From Brachypodius melanocephalos (taxonomy: Eukaryota; Chordata; Aves; Passeriformes; Pycnonotidae), in NCBI GenBank assembly GCA_013398615.1, contig VZSR01001645.1, forward strand, positions 1,073,417-1,137,416: 64,000 bases of DNA, read 5' to 3'. The translations under genes and the position numbers were made by a program. The notes beneath the pieces were generated by a model. That model saw only the letters and a program-made list of their open reading frames with translations. It searched no databases and was not told where the DNA came from. Position 1 is the stretch's first letter. Each line of letters begins with the position of its first letter. This document shows positions 26,201 to 36,106 of this stretch, in pieces.

Positions 26201-28279
26201 TTGATGTAGGGAGTTTTTGAATATTTCTAATGAATTAGCAAAATTAAAACCTTTATCCAATGTGTCTGGTAAAGATACATTGTATAAAGGGATGTTCTGG
26301 TCTGGGTGAGAGTGGAGGTGTTTCTGGGTTTGTTCTATTTTTTGTCTCTGTGGTTTTTTGCCATCTTTTGACCAAGCTTTGACCAGAGTTAGGTCTTTAT
26401 CCCTGTTGTAGACATTTCAGTGTTTTAGACAAAAACAGGAGTGGGAAAGGTCCTGCAGTTTGATGGTTGGTCCTGGCCAAGCAATCTGTTCTTCCTTCTC
26501 TTAAATGGCCAGTGTGTTTGCAAGAATTTGGGGAGATTTGCCTACTTTTTCACTCTACTGATGGAAGGTGTGGGAATAATTTTAATAATCCCCATAGAAG
26601 GCATTAGGTAAGTCAGACACTAAGCACAAATGCAAGATGAGAGTAAAAAAGTTCAATATAGTAGTGTGGGAGTGGTGTTGGATGGTTAGAACACCTGAGG
26701 AGAAATTGAACACTGAGGTTTCCACTTGCAGGTTTGCTGTTGGTGAACAGAGAAGGAAACCAGCCTTTCCTATGCCTTAAACTGGAGAGGAAACAAAACC
26801 TGTAAAAATTAACCGTTAGTGTTACTAAAACTTCGAGACTCTTGCCTCAGAAGTGTTGTGAGATTGCATCTTTACCTCTGACTGTTTAAGTGTTTTAAGT
26901 ATAAAAGCATGTAGTGGAGTTCTACACCAAATGCCGAATGTTAGGTGATGGTACTCAAGTAACTCGATAGGCATCCCAGTAATCCATGAGAATTGCCTTC
27001 AGGGGGTGTTTACTGACAGAAGACAATCTTAGCTGAGATTTTGGGTTTGTTTGTGGTCGCCTTTAAAAGTGCTGTGTTGTCTTTAGCTTTCATTCAGACC
27101 CCAAATGCATTAGACTAGCTTACATAAAGATTTGCATCTTTAATATAGCTTTGAGATCATCGAGAGCAAGAAAAGGCCCAGATGTGTGTATATATAAGGG
27201 TTTTCTAGCTTAAGATGAAAAAACCATATTTAAGATGATGCCTTAATTCATGTGCTTGAGGTGCTTCATTTTTTTTTAATCATAGGTTGCTGGTACCAAA
27301 TTAGCATTTTGTAATAGTTTTAGCATTAGTATTCAGGACAAGTCGGGGTAGGAGGGGGCTGAGGTTTTTTTCCGGTGTTTTTTTGTTGTTCTTTTTCTCT
27401 TGAAGCTGGAACACAGAGATGGTTTGATGTGTATGTTTACAGTAGTCCTACACAATTTTAAGGGGCAAAAATAGGTGCAGAAATGTAGTTGCTCTAACCA
27501 TTTCCTGACTAACAAGTCAGTCTGACTGGTGAACTAGACTCTTGTTTCTGGTGTTGTGAATAACATAATGCAGTTTGGATGTTAATTTGGAAGTAACCAC
27601 GGAGGCTGGAGGCTGGGAAGTGTTACTACCTCATTATCCATTGCTCAGGGTTAGCTGTGAGGTTTTGACCATCTGTACACACACACAGAGGAGGAGGGAA
27701 ATGGACAATACAGATTACATATTTCAAGCCAGTATGGATCCTGATTAAGTTTGCAGCTCATCACAGCAGGACAGAGCTCTCTGCTCTGTCTCATCTTTAC
27801 AGCTCAGAATAGTTGCTCAGCTATTGCTTGCTATAAACCCATGCCTTTTAATAGGTATTTTTACTAGGTTGCTGACATCATACTTACTGGCTTTTTGGCA
27901 AGCGATGTTTTCTCATCCCAGTTTTGCTGAAAAATTCGGACTTCTGACTTTTGTGCAGTTTAATCATACTCTAGGTGAAAAATAACTAAATAAGAATATT
28001 ATTGCATCCTCAGGGTTTTTTTAAAATGCAATGCTATGCCTAAATAATTAATAAGAAACCACTTTAATCCTGGCACAAACAGGCTGTAGTGGCATTGTAG
28101 TTGTTGCAGCTACCACAGTGCATGTTGTAGCAAAAATTAGTAGCAAAAATAATATGGCAGAAGCCATATGGTGGCATATCATGAGTTGTGTACTGTGCTG
28201 TTTGCTGTGCTAAAGCACAGGAAATATGTTTTTGTAATATCTTGTTCACTACCAGCCCTTTGAATTAGAGCAGATCATT
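23236..28279. other. Unique AT-rich non-coding stretch
   Basis: No gene was recognised. There is a short duplication of 'agcaccaaattct' near 23833-23862 and poly-T tracts such as 24669-24682. The frames here are short and do not resemble known proteins. Confidence 0.6.
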
Positions 28280-28450
28280 TGTTGGGTGAGCTGAAAGATG
28301 CTGCGTCCCGAGATGTTTCCCATTTCAGCTGCTGTGCAGCGCGTTCCAGCAGCTCCTCTTGCTCCTGCAGAAAAGGGAGCAGCAAAAGACAAGTAGTGGT
28401 GGGTGCCTCCGAGAATCCAGCGCTACAGAGCGGGGCGGGGGAGTTTCCTG
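28280..28450. promoter_or_regulatory. CpG-retaining patch with GC box
   Basis: The patch contains several CpGs and a canonical GC-box core (ggggcggggg, 28432-28441), the class of site bound by Sp/KLF factors. A 70-base pyrimidine tract and further CpG-containing DNA follow to about 29050. This composition fits an internal promoter or enhancer in an otherwise AT-rich region. No start codon or splice site decides it. Confidence 0.3.
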
Positions 28451-28573
28451 TTGTAACAACAAAGCCAACAATCGTCAGGATGCTTGTCTGCCATAGAGTG
28501 TCTCTGTTAAGGGTGTGAGCTGTGTTTCCTGCCTCCCTGTGAATCAAGAATCATTTATTTTGGATCTCTGAGG

Positions 28574-28646
28574 TTTTCTTTTCCCCTCTCTGGTTAAAGG
28601 CTCCCCCCTTTTCCTCCCTCCCCCTCCTTCCTGTCCCCCCCTTCTC
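28574..28646. repeat. Polypyrimidine tract
   Basis: This is a C/T-rich run on the plus strand with several CCCCCC blocks. It is low-complexity sequence next to the GC-box patch. Confidence 0.85.
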
Positions 28647-30120
28647 AACATATCTCTCAGTGGGCAGGCTTTATGTAATGAAATCCTATGTCTAAGAACA
28701 ATGGCATCTGCAAGAGTCACTTGCACGGCTCCAGTGCTGCTGACAAGGATGTCTCTCGCTGCACTAACAAATAAATGCAGCAATGTACTCCTTTTAATTG
28801 GGTGAGTAGAAGGAAGTTTGGGCTCTGAAGCTGTGTAAAGGGAGAGACTGAAGTGGCGCATCCATCCCTGAACGGCTTGAGGTGGAGATACAGCCTTTTG
28901 TCTCCCTGGAAATGTCCCTTGCACGTCAGGTAGTACTGGAAATAGGTGCAGCTCGGGGAATGTTTGGAGGTGAGGCTATACGAAGGCCACTCTGGGCTCT
29001 CCTGAGTTGCAGACGGGGCGAAGAGCAGAGATTTAATTCCCCGAGGTGCATTTTTAGCTCTCAGGTTTCCTATGTTGCAGTACTGGAGCACACACAATTG
29101 CCTGCATTAAACTCAGAGCAGAGCGTGCCTGCCATATCCATTTGTAACTGCTTAGCATGAGCCTTAGTACTGAGACACGTGCCACTTAAACCAAGTGCTG
29201 TGTCTAGTGCCAAGAGCCTTAAATCCACTCATGGTTAGTGTACTTTCCTGTGCACTCAGCCCAGCCTAGTTTAGCTTGTTTACAAAGAGATAAGGCAGTG
29301 CAGGCATTGCTGGGGCTGTGGTGGCATAGGAAATAGCCCTCTGGATCTCTCTGTTCACCAAATCCATGCTCTCTTGCACTAAATTGTAAGGAAAGGCTGG
29401 GTTTATGAGTAGTGAGCACTCCACACATGGCAGATGGGAAGAGCTTCCTCCTTTTAAAATTGCTCCTGGTCCAGGGTTGTCCTTCTCTAGAGTTTAATTT
29501 TTTTTTCCTAATATTGCTGTTCTTTAGGAGCCTAACAAAGTCTCCCTCTCCTGTATCAGCCTTTGTCTCCTTTGTTCTGTCAGTGATGCCAACACTGACA
29601 TGCTTTCAGTTCGAGTGCAGCTGTGGCACAAAACAAAGGGGACCAGAGCTTGTGCTTTTACATGAGCATCATTTGGCTGACCAACATGTGCCCTGGACCA
29701 GACAGAGAAAAGCCAAAACTTTTCACATATTGTCAAGAAGCTGTAGCTGTGGTGATTAATGCTGACTTTAGGATGGGTAAAAATTGCAACAATGAAGGTG
29801 AAGTAGTTACATAGTCCATTCTCAGGACTGACAGACGTTCTGTGTCTCAGAGTTTCAACTCTCTTTGAAAGCAGATCCCAGAGCTTGGGCTGTCTCAGGC
29901 CATGGCTGTCATGCCAGCTTGATGGCTATTCCACGTGCCTTTAGATTACCACGTGCTAGTGAGAGCAGCTCTTCCTTTCTGTCTGCCTGGAAATGCCCTT
30001 GCACAGAAGAGGCAATAATAAATATGCTGAAGAAGAAAACATGCCTGCCCTCAGGGGGCAGGGTAAAGAACTCCAGCAGCAGGGGGTTTTTTTAATTCCT
30101 TCTAGCAGTAATGGAAGAAC
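28647..30120. other. Unique non-coding stretch
   Basis: Moderately GC-rich at first and AT-rich later. Frames of up to 126 codons on the minus strand and 115 on the plus strand overlap one another and match nothing I recognise. No gene is called. Confidence 0.55.
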
Positions 30121-30398
30121 CATAGAATCAATTAGATTGGAAAAGATCTCTGAGGTCATTGAGTCCAACCTGTGACCTAACACCACCTTGTCAACCAGAC
30201 CGTGGTGTTAACTGCCATATCCAGTCCTTCCTTAAACACCTCTGGGGACACTGCTTCCACCAACTCCCTGGGCAGTGCATTCCAATGCTCACCCTTTCTG
30301 AGAATACATTCTTTCTAACATCCAACCTCAACCTCCCCTGGTGCAGCTCAAGACTGTGTCCTCTCATCCTGTTGCTGAAGAAAAGATTGGTGAAAAAG
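30121..30398 (-). mobile_element. CR1 LINE fragment, 3' end
   Basis: This is a CR1 3' end in reverse orientation. It begins on the plus strand with the tail complement 'catagaatcaattagattgg'. It continues through 'gaggtcattgagtccaacctgtgacctaacaccaccttgtcaaccagacc', 'ccttccttaaacacctctgg', 'ccctgggcagtgcattccaatg' and 'gtgtcctctcatcctgttgctg'. About 280 bases are present and they are fairly well preserved, so this looks like one of the younger copies here. The wording resembles the CR1-J/Y group of neoavian birds, which is an inference from memory. The frames crossing it are not host genes. Confidence 0.9.
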
Positions 30399-31837
30399 CC
30401 ACTGCTCAAGTAGCAGAGGAAGTGATAATGATAGTGGTGATTTACCAAGCTTTTGTGCAACTAGTTTTGATGGAGGTGAGCACATGTAAAGGGACTGCTT
30501 TGTGCTCCTGTGGGTTAGTGTTGTGAGTAGTCAAATCTATTAAACCCTTCTGCAGCTTCCCTGTTGCTGATGCTCTTGACTTTCTTGTATACCAGAGTAT
30601 CAAGAGCTTAACCAAAGCCCACAGCTCACTTGTGTCAGGTGCTGTACTAAAAGACAGTCGTGTTCCTGGACAGCAGGCAGAAAGCAAATTGGCTGGGCCT
30701 GGATGTTAACTAACATGATAGCAATGGTCTCTCAGTACATTCTCCATCCTGACATTGGAGGAATCTGGGCAATTATGAGAGTTTAGGGGAGCATGAAGAA
30801 ATTTGTCTGACAGTATAACTAGTAAAGAGGTGTCGGTGTCTGCCATGGGATGATCATAGGTGGAAGTCTAGATGTGATTTGGAAGAGACAAAGAGAGGAT
30901 ATGAAGCACCTTGAATGTAAAGAGAAGTAGCTTCCTGGAGAAGTGAAAGTAATCTGTGAGGCAGTAAAATAATCCGTCCAGAACCTAACACAACCCCTTT
31001 GCAGTGTATTAAGGATGGGTGTAGTGATGATGCCTGTCTATCGAGGCAGGAGAAAAGAATGCTGGACTTGGTTGCCTCTCCCCCTTCTAAAGTGGAGGAT
31101 ACGTTTTCCATCCAAATAGCTTCTTTTCAGTGCTGAAGTACACTTCTGGGAACTTCTGGAAGCAAATCTACAGGCATGCAGGTTTGAAAATTACTGAATG
31201 AAATATCATAGTATATCAGTGCTGGAATTGTTCTTCTGTAATAAAAGCAGGATGGGGTAGCATATATGGTTGATTTGTAAGTTCTTATGGACTTCTGTTT
31301 CCTAGGAAAAAATAATTCCTGAGTACCTTTTGGAAAGGGAAATAGATGATGAGAAGCAGGAGCATTCTATGATGAGCTGTACATTTGGGAGAAACAGAAG
31401 CTTTAAAAATGTGTAGTTGGTGCTATTACTGCTTCACAGATTTGGTAGCCAAGTGTTGTATGAGCTGGCAAAAAAATTGCATTTTTCATTCTTTCCCATG
31501 GTTTGACTTTACATCCTTAATTTTCTTTTATTAGAGTTTACAGTGTACAGTGGAGTACTTCTTTGCTTATGGGATTTGGAGTTATTAAGGCATCTCTCAT
31601 TCATTTATTAGTATTCATTAACTCTTGAGATAGAAGAAATATTTCATCCTCTCTACATAATAAGTGCTGTTTGAGTTGAACCTGTTGGCAGTGAGGGTCC
31701 AGAACCTGCCCAGGCTTGGTGGGGATATTTTTTAATGCAAATTAGTTTCCATGTGCAGTCCATTCCTCTAGTCCTTCCTGGAAATGAGTTGGAGAGCTAT
31801 GAGGTCTTGGGTGGTCTTGACCCTCCCCCCACCCCAT
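30399..31837. other. Unique non-coding stretch
   Basis: AT-rich unique DNA between a CR1 copy and the provirus. I see no gene or clear repeat in it. Confidence 0.6.
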
Positions 31838-31841
31838 AGAG

Positions 31842-32750
31842 TGTCATGATCCAGTTATTAAAGTTCTTAGAAATGTCTCTGCCCAAATTAAGGTGCAAAG
31901 AAGACCAAATGCCAGTGACAACAGTATAAGTTTTATTTAATAGTAAATATGAGAGGGTGGGAGAGAAAAAGGAGTGTAAAAGTAAGAGAAAGAAATAGGA
32001 GAAAGAGGTGGGGGGGACAGAAAGAGAATGACAGACAGAACAAGGAAAATATCACCAGCCATGGATCCTGATGATGCTCTGTTGATGCTCTCCAGCTGAT
32101 CTTGGTGGTGAAGGTCCCCCCAAAAAGCACAGAATCCAATGGGTTAATATACACTCAGGCCAGGTAGGAAAACCCAGGCACCTCTCTGGTGGGGGGAGGA
32201 GTTTTCAATTGTCTCTTACAGCAGACTCTGGGTTTGTTCCATCACAAGCAGTGCTGTGGTGCAAGACCTCAGGGAAGCACTTTGGGGGGTCTTTGATGGA
32301 TTATGGCACCTCCTCAACTGCCTCTCATGGCAATGTCCCGTGGATGTGGCCTGTGGGGTTTCACAGCTGGGCTGCTTTGTGTAAAGCAGGATGGGTGTTC
32401 ATTGCCTCTGACCAGAGGTTACACCTGAAACTTTCTCTCCCCTTGTTTTTGGGGCAGTAAGCCTGACTTTTTTGGGCTGTGGTCTCCTGCACCCCATATT
32501 TAGTCAGGGAAGAATCTCTGCTGTGTTTGGCTCTCTTGTGGATGCATTCCTCTCCTTCAGCTTTGTTTCTCCCTGGACCTGAGATGATGGAACAATAGTG
32601 TCACCTTTATCTTATCTGGGTGGCTTAGCTCACAGTCCAAAGTTCTTCAGGGAAGCTTCTGTGGTTGTAACTTCTTCATACAATTTTTGCTATAATGGAC
32701 AAAAGTCTTCATAACAGTGTTTGAGGCATGAACCATTTCAGTCCCTGACA
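31842..32750 (-). repeat. Downstream (3') LTR of the provirus
   Basis: The outer edge is set at 31842 (plus strand TGTCATGATC) and the inner edge at 32750 (...CCCTGACA), which gives matching TGTCA/TGACA ends. An alternative inner edge at 32423 lies next to a purine-rich tract on the minus strand (32431-32446). A minus-strand poly-A signal aataaa (31932-31937) lies about 90 bases before the 3' edge. A TATA-like agtgtatatta (32145-32155) lies upstream, and a long pyrimidine tract on the viral strand lies between them. The base order of these parts matches the other LTR, but the sequence is strongly diverged from it. Confidence 0.6.
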
Positions 32751-33106
32751 TACACTTAATGTCCTTTCCTCAGCCTCATTCCTGCACTTATGCAGTACCA
32801 TGTTGTGCTTATCTCCAGGAACTAGAACAAGGATGGTTATCCTGGAAAAGTGCTGCCCTACCACTGCATGGACCCTTGTCCAGTCACATCGTGTTCTTTT
32901 TCATGGTGTGTCATTACCGACAATCCTTGGTCAGCTCTACAGCCATCTGGCTATTGGTATTTGAGACATTCACATCAGCCCCTTGTCTTCTGGGATTCTA
33001 CATCACCCTCTGGCACAAGCATCAACATGGACTTGGTCAACCATTCTTTGAAAAGAGAAAAGATGAGGAAGCTTACAGAATGCATTTGTCCCTTTCTCCC
33101 TCTGTC
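32751..33106 (-). other. Provirus segment between env and 3' LTR
   Basis: This is untranslated proviral sequence downstream of the env stop. The plus-strand frames of 121 and 107 codons that cover it are antisense to the element and carry no recognised domain. A purine-rich run lies close to the LTR edge on the viral strand. Confidence 0.45.
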
Positions 33107-34027
33107 TCAACTCTTTGGGGATAATCTCTCTATAATCCTCCACAACTTGATGTACAATGCAATTATCAAATGAAAGGCAGAAAGGTTTAATATTAAAACA
33201 ACAATCACAGGATGCAACACCTTGTTAAAAACTCCTGTTGCCATTGGCAACCATCCAAATAATGTGTCCCACCAATGTTGTTCCCCATCCTTTTTCACCC
33301 ATTCCATCACCTGGATTTCTTTTACATCATGAGGAGCAGTAATCAGCCTTTTGTCCATTTTCTTGTGCTTGCTTCAGTAGCAGCTTTATCAAGCTGAGAT
33401 TTATTCCAGCAGGGGTAGGGTGTAGATCTTAAATCAGTGTTAAATCATAACAATTGGTAAGATGTAACAGAAGCTCAGTAACTATAATCAGAGCCCACAA
33501 TTTTAACACTGTTACGGACACAAATGTGATTACTTGTGTCTACAAGAATAAAATCTCAAGGGGTTCTTATGCAGACACATCCATTCCATTGGGCCCTTAC
33601 TCTCTGCTCCAGGGAATAGAGTACAGCTCTGCTGGGATTTAATCCTGACACAGTGATTGGGTATGTAGCATGTACCCAAAGCATTGTATATTGTTAAAAC
33701 AAAAATTTTGTCTTTACTCTTGGTGGAGTCGTAAGTGAAATTAATTAGTTACCACCAAGAGTGGATTTCCCTTTCAAATTTGGTTGCATTATCCTAGGCT
33801 ACCTTTTGGATTTCAGTGAGTAAATTACTTTCATCTCCTTCCTTTATAAATGCCATAGTAAATTGCCCCCACAGCTGAGAAATATGTGGTGCAGAATGTA
33901 CTATTGTTGTTATCGTAAATAAAGAACAGAATCTCCACTCTGTGGGTTCAGCTTGTTGATGTGTGAACCAAATTTGGTTCATGCTGGCAGTCATGGCTCC
34001 TGCAAGAAGGATAAGCAGTTCTTCCAT
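33107..34027 (-). pseudogene. env: Broken retroviral env (envelope)
   Basis: The last 83 codons (33358-33107) read as the end of a retroviral transmembrane subunit. They contain a conserved W-W-D-T-L-F-G-W block, then A-T-G, then a long hydrophobic membrane anchor, then a short polar cytoplasmic tail. A second open segment (34027-33794) begins with a hydrophobic leucine-rich start that looks like a signal peptide, which would be the Env N-terminus. The roughly 435 bases between them contain stops in all frames. The total span of about 920 bases is far shorter than a normal env of about 1.5-2 kb, so a large part of the surface subunit and the front of the transmembrane subunit are deleted or unrecognisable. 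It is not a functional gene. Confidence 0.6.
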
Positions 34028-34497
34028 GGTTAGCTTGATCTTCAGTGGGGGTATGTTGACATCATTCCTGGTATTGTTTCTGGGATGAGAAAATAATCCA
34101 AGTCCTGGTGGGGTTGGTCTGGACAGGTTACCCCTGAGTGGCTCAAATTGTTTAATGGCTCAAGCTGATGACAAAAAATTCTTTTTCTCCACTCAGAATA
34201 TCTGTCTCTTTAAAAGTAATTGAGTTGAATAGTAAAGATCTCTCTGGTCTGTCAGGGCCAGTTTGGTCTTGGTGGGATCTCAACTTCTACTTCATGAAGT
34301 GCTTGCTGTACTGCTGTTGCAGCTTCCCTCACCTTTTTGGGAGGGTCTCCTGTGGTTCAAATTGCCTCCACAAATGGGATGTTCTCTGAATTTGAGTTAC
34401 CATTAGAAATGATCTTGTTTGAGGACAAGAACCTGCTGGAATCTGTATGAATGGGCCATCACTATGCATGCAATAGGATTCCAGTTGGATTTTTGTC
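34028..34497 (-). other. Unassigned proviral sequence
   Basis: Proviral DNA between the gag-like and env segments. On the minus strand there are short protein-like pieces around 34200-34340, with a charged, proline-rich translation in several frames. None has an integrase, protease or reverse-transcriptase signature that I can recognise. It may be what remains at the join after loss of pol. Confidence 0.35.
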
Positions 34498-35473
34498 TCA
34501 TCTGGTTTGTGACCATAATGCTCTTGGCAAATCAGCCACCTGAATCAAATAAAATGGGGGTGGGAGGTGTGTGGTAATTTTTGTGTGATTTTTTTTCCAT
34601 TCTACCCTGGGGTCTAGGTGACTCAGGGAGGCTTGAAGATAAAGAATCATCTTTCTCCTGTTCAGTGTTGTCAGGATCAGCCCATACATTTCTATACTAT
34701 GCATGTCTGGTATATTTTTTCTGAAACTCTGATGTCTCATTTGCTGTATACAGCACTGCTTGGGTAGCAGTTTGCTGACCCTGACCATTGTCTGTGGTTT
34801 CAGTTTTAATTAGGGGTCCTGATGCTACTTCCTCATCTTCAGGTGACAATGCAAACGTTACATCTTGCTTTGTCAGAAAAATAGACCTGTGTACTGTTTT
34901 CCAGCTTCTTTATTGGTTACAAAAAGTCAGTGTTATGGGATGGTGTTTCTGCAAATGGTCCAAATTCTAAATCCTGCAATTCTTCCTATAATATTCTCTC
35001 AGCCACATCCTGAAGCTCCACCTGAAGTGTCCTAGTATGCTCATATTCAGTAAAAAACAACATTTTATCCCAAAGCCTGCTTTCTCTCTTCTCATTTAAC
35101 AGGTTCTGCAATCTTTTCACCAAATCCTACAGACATCCAGTCATTTTTTCCCTTCTGCTCATTTGTTGGTACACCTTTCCTTTTGGGCAGCAGTGGAAGC
35201 TGCTCCCAAAACTGCACATAAAATTGCTTTACCTTTCCTCTTTTGTACCTTTTGTTCTCATAACACCACCTTTATGCATTTAACCACCACCTCAGGGTTA
35301 TACCAATTTTCATTTGCCTATTCTGTGGCTGAGAGAATTGAGAAGGCATTATATTCTCTTAACTTTTCCAAAATCAGGGAGCAATCAAGCACTGACATTT
35401 CTAGGTCAGCCTTGGCTTGCAGCTGCTTGGATCCCTCCTGGCTGTTAAGAACCAATAGATCACTTCCCAGCAT
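34498..35473 (-). pseudogene. gag: Gag-like remnant
   Basis: Downstream of the primer-binding site, in viral direction, a 51-codon frame starts at 35473 and ends at 35318. It is rich in Leu, Glu and Lys. A further segment (about 35140-34925) reads as a Leu/Glu/Arg-rich stretch with heptad-like spacing and one in-frame stop, as in the coiled-coil N-terminal part of many Gag proteins. The 96-codon frame at 34788-34498 follows. No nucleocapsid zinc knuckle (C-X2-C-X4-H-X4-C) was seen. The position is the main reason for the gag label, and the sequence support is weak. Confidence 0.35.
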
Positions 35474-35540
35474 TGCCAGAACTCAGGGGTAGAGTGATGG
35501 TGTCCCAGACCATCAGTTTTGGATTCTTTCAACCACAGCA

Positions 35541-35557
35541 CCCTGCTCGTGACACCA
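35541..35557 (-). other. Probable primer-binding site (tRNA-Leu-like)
   Basis: On the minus strand, four bases inside the LTR edge, the sequence TGGTGTCACGAGCAGGG occurs. The first eight bases match the complement of a vertebrate tRNA-Leu 3' end and several later positions agree, but not all. Its place directly inside the LTR edge is exactly where reverse transcription would be primed. The tRNA assignment is tentative. Confidence 0.5.
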
Positions 35558-35561
35558 AAAA

Positions 35562-36106
35562 TGTGATGTCACACCCTTAAGGGGAAGTCAGCACACAAGA
35601 TTCATAAATGCTTGTGGTTGAAAGGAAGAACAAAAGCCAGAGGGTCTACAAAACCTCACAAGGTTTTATTAGTAAATAACACTCTTGGTATGGAAATTGA
35701 TGCGTTAATCTCTGTCCTAGTATATAAACATACAGCAGAAATAAACACACAGCAGTGGGTTTTGGGTGAAGGGGTGAGATGAAAAAGAGAGAAAGAAAGG
35801 AAGAAAGAGGGCAAAAGAGATCACCAGTTCTGATTCCAAAGCCAAGCACCCAAACTTCATTTAAGTTCTCAGATCAGTGTGTGCTTTCTGCCTCTGGAAA
35901 TCTGGCTGATGGCATGTTGTCAAGATGTAAATTATAGCCAGGTTACTCCTGCCTGCTGTAGCAATTAAAGATTGCTGTTAATTAAACTGACTGACCATTA
36001 GGAGAGAACCTGAAATTTATACACTCTCAGCTGTTTTGGATGATATATGCACATTCATGCACAAGAGAGCTCTGCTTTGATGCAACACTAAATCTCAGTC
36101 CCCAAA
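35562..36106 (-). repeat. Upstream (5') LTR of the provirus
   Basis: The inner edge is firm at 35562 (plus strand TGTGATGTCAC), because the primer-binding site sits just inside it. The minus strand shows a poly-A signal aataaa (35665-35670) about 100 bases from the 3' edge. It also has a TATA-like agtgtataaa (36017-36026) and a pyrimidine tract between them, the same architecture as the downstream LTR. The outer edge is uncertain. Candidates are 36063, which would give an agag repeat on both sides of the provirus, about 36106, where 'ctcagtcccc' aligns with the start of the other LTR, and 36414, which would give TGTGAT/ATCACA ends. The upstream U3 region may be partly deleted. Confidence 0.6.

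Larger units (their letters stand above)
31842..36106 (-). mobile_element. Degraded endogenous retrovirus (provirus)
   Basis: A retroviral element lies on the minus strand, so its 5' end is at the higher coordinate. In viral order I see an LTR (about 36106-35562), a tRNA-Leu-like primer-binding site (35557-35541), gag-like fragments with a coiled-coil pattern, poorly assignable sequence, a broken env ending in a recognisable transmembrane-subunit tail (33107), and a second LTR (about 32750-31842). The internal part is only about 2.8 kb, much shorter than a full provirus. No reverse transcriptase or protease motif was found, so most of pol is missing. All frames are interrupted by stops. The Env suggests class I (gammaretrovirus-like), while the priming site suggests tRNA-Leu. 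The outer LTR edges are uncertain by 50-300 bases. Confidence 0.7.

Noticed and set aside
32759..33173. Plus-strand frames of 121 and 107 codons
   Set aside because: They run antisense through the provirus next to its env end and show no domain.
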